From Strongylocentrotus droebachiensis (taxonomy: Eukaryota; Echinodermata; Echinoidea; Camarodonta; Strongylocentrotidae), in the NCBI GenBank assembly GCA_035222895.1, contig JAVYIG010001816.1:186001-250000 (forward strand): a stretch of DNA of 64,000 nt. Reading direction: 5' to 3'. Positions 63,560 to 64,000 of the stretch are shown here, piece after piece; position 1 is the first letter of the stretch, and the number at the start of each line of letters is the position of its first letter. The notes beneath the pieces were generated by a model that saw only the letters and a list, made by a program, of their open reading frames with translations, had not been told where the DNA came from and searched no databases. The translations under genes and the position numbers were made by a program.

Positions 63560-64000
63560 GAGGGTAGGGACAAAATGGCTGAAGGAGATTTTGTTGCTTA
63601 CCAGTAGTGTTCGGTATTTTAATATGTCACAGACTTGATTCATTACTAATAATTTTATTCTAATTCAAATTTATCTTCTCGCTGTTGAATAATGAAGTTT
63701 ATAGGAAATTCATTGGTTATTTTGTATGATTTGGCTGATTTTATCACTGGCAATTACCTAAACGTTATTTTTTTTAAACTCAAACTTCCATCTGAATAAA
63801 ATACAAGCCTACTTTTCATCCTGTGTTTTGTTAATTTTGTATCTTATGAATCAGGATTTGCAAATGATTGATAACATATTTATGTTGTAAAGTTATTATT
63901 ATTTTTGTTACTGTGTAGTACTGTGTATAGAGGGTACGGCAATTCTTTTAGGAGTGAGTTCTAGCTGTGTTTTTTTTTTTTTTTTAAACCATTGTACTTT
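63560..64000. other. No recognisable feature
   Basis: AT-rich end of the window; nothing seen. Confidence 0.45.

Overview
This is animal nuclear DNA: introns with GT-AG borders, AT-rich background, many DNA transposons and MITEs, LINEs, a tRNA-derived SINE and long microsatellites. No bacterial, organellar or viral genes were seen. The protein families plus the repeat types (oligo-G/oligo-C tract MITEs, a foldback element whose inverted repeats are built of short tandem units, as in sea urchin TU elements) suggest a marine deuterostome, most likely an echinoderm such as a sea urchin. The species assignment is inference. Three host genes can be supported. (1) A tiny coding exon at 9703-9754 on the minus strand encodes the SNAG/FOG-type repression motif MSRRKQSNPK, so this is the first coding exon of a FOG/SALL/BCL11-like zinc-finger regulator; the rest would lie left of position 9703, probably beyond the window. 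(2) A complete eight-exon FMN-dependent 2-hydroxyacid oxidase gene (HAO family, 395 residues) runs on the plus strand from 29020 to 37866, with all splice phases agreeing. (3) A complete eight-exon uronyl 2-O-sulfotransferase-like gene (UST family, 480 residues) runs on the minus strand from 62975 to 48742, also with all phases agreeing. Genes 2 and 3 point tail to tail. A possible terminal exon of a further minus-strand gene lies at 63325-63559. Layout: 1-2035 is a CpG-rich tandem repeat; 2460-9700 is presumed intron of gene 1, with four dense clusters of GATA-factor motifs and a 911-bp near-perfect palindromic transposon; 9700-10110 is its first coding exon and 5' region; 10346-13389 is a G-tract MITE split by a decayed piggyBac-like element filled with minisatellite; 13900-16110 is microsatellite with an inserted MITE carrying a zinc-finger fragment; 16399-18737 is a TU-like foldback element; 19438-20765 is a hAT-like element; 20774-26900 is a MITE-rich gene desert; 26973-37866 is the oxidase gene with a duplicated 5' region; 38632-44101 is an apparently full-length L1/Tx1-like LINE with both ORFs intact and a 12-bp target duplication; 44605-46165 is a TIR element; 48742-62975 is the sulfotransferase gene, whose introns hold a 151-bp tandem array rich in nuclear-receptor DR1 motifs, an inverted repeat around exons 6-7, several MITEs and a broken CR1/L2-like LINE. 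The genes are not functionally linked to one another: one is a putative transcriptional co-regulator, one a peroxisomal oxidase, one a Golgi glycosaminoglycan-modifying enzyme.
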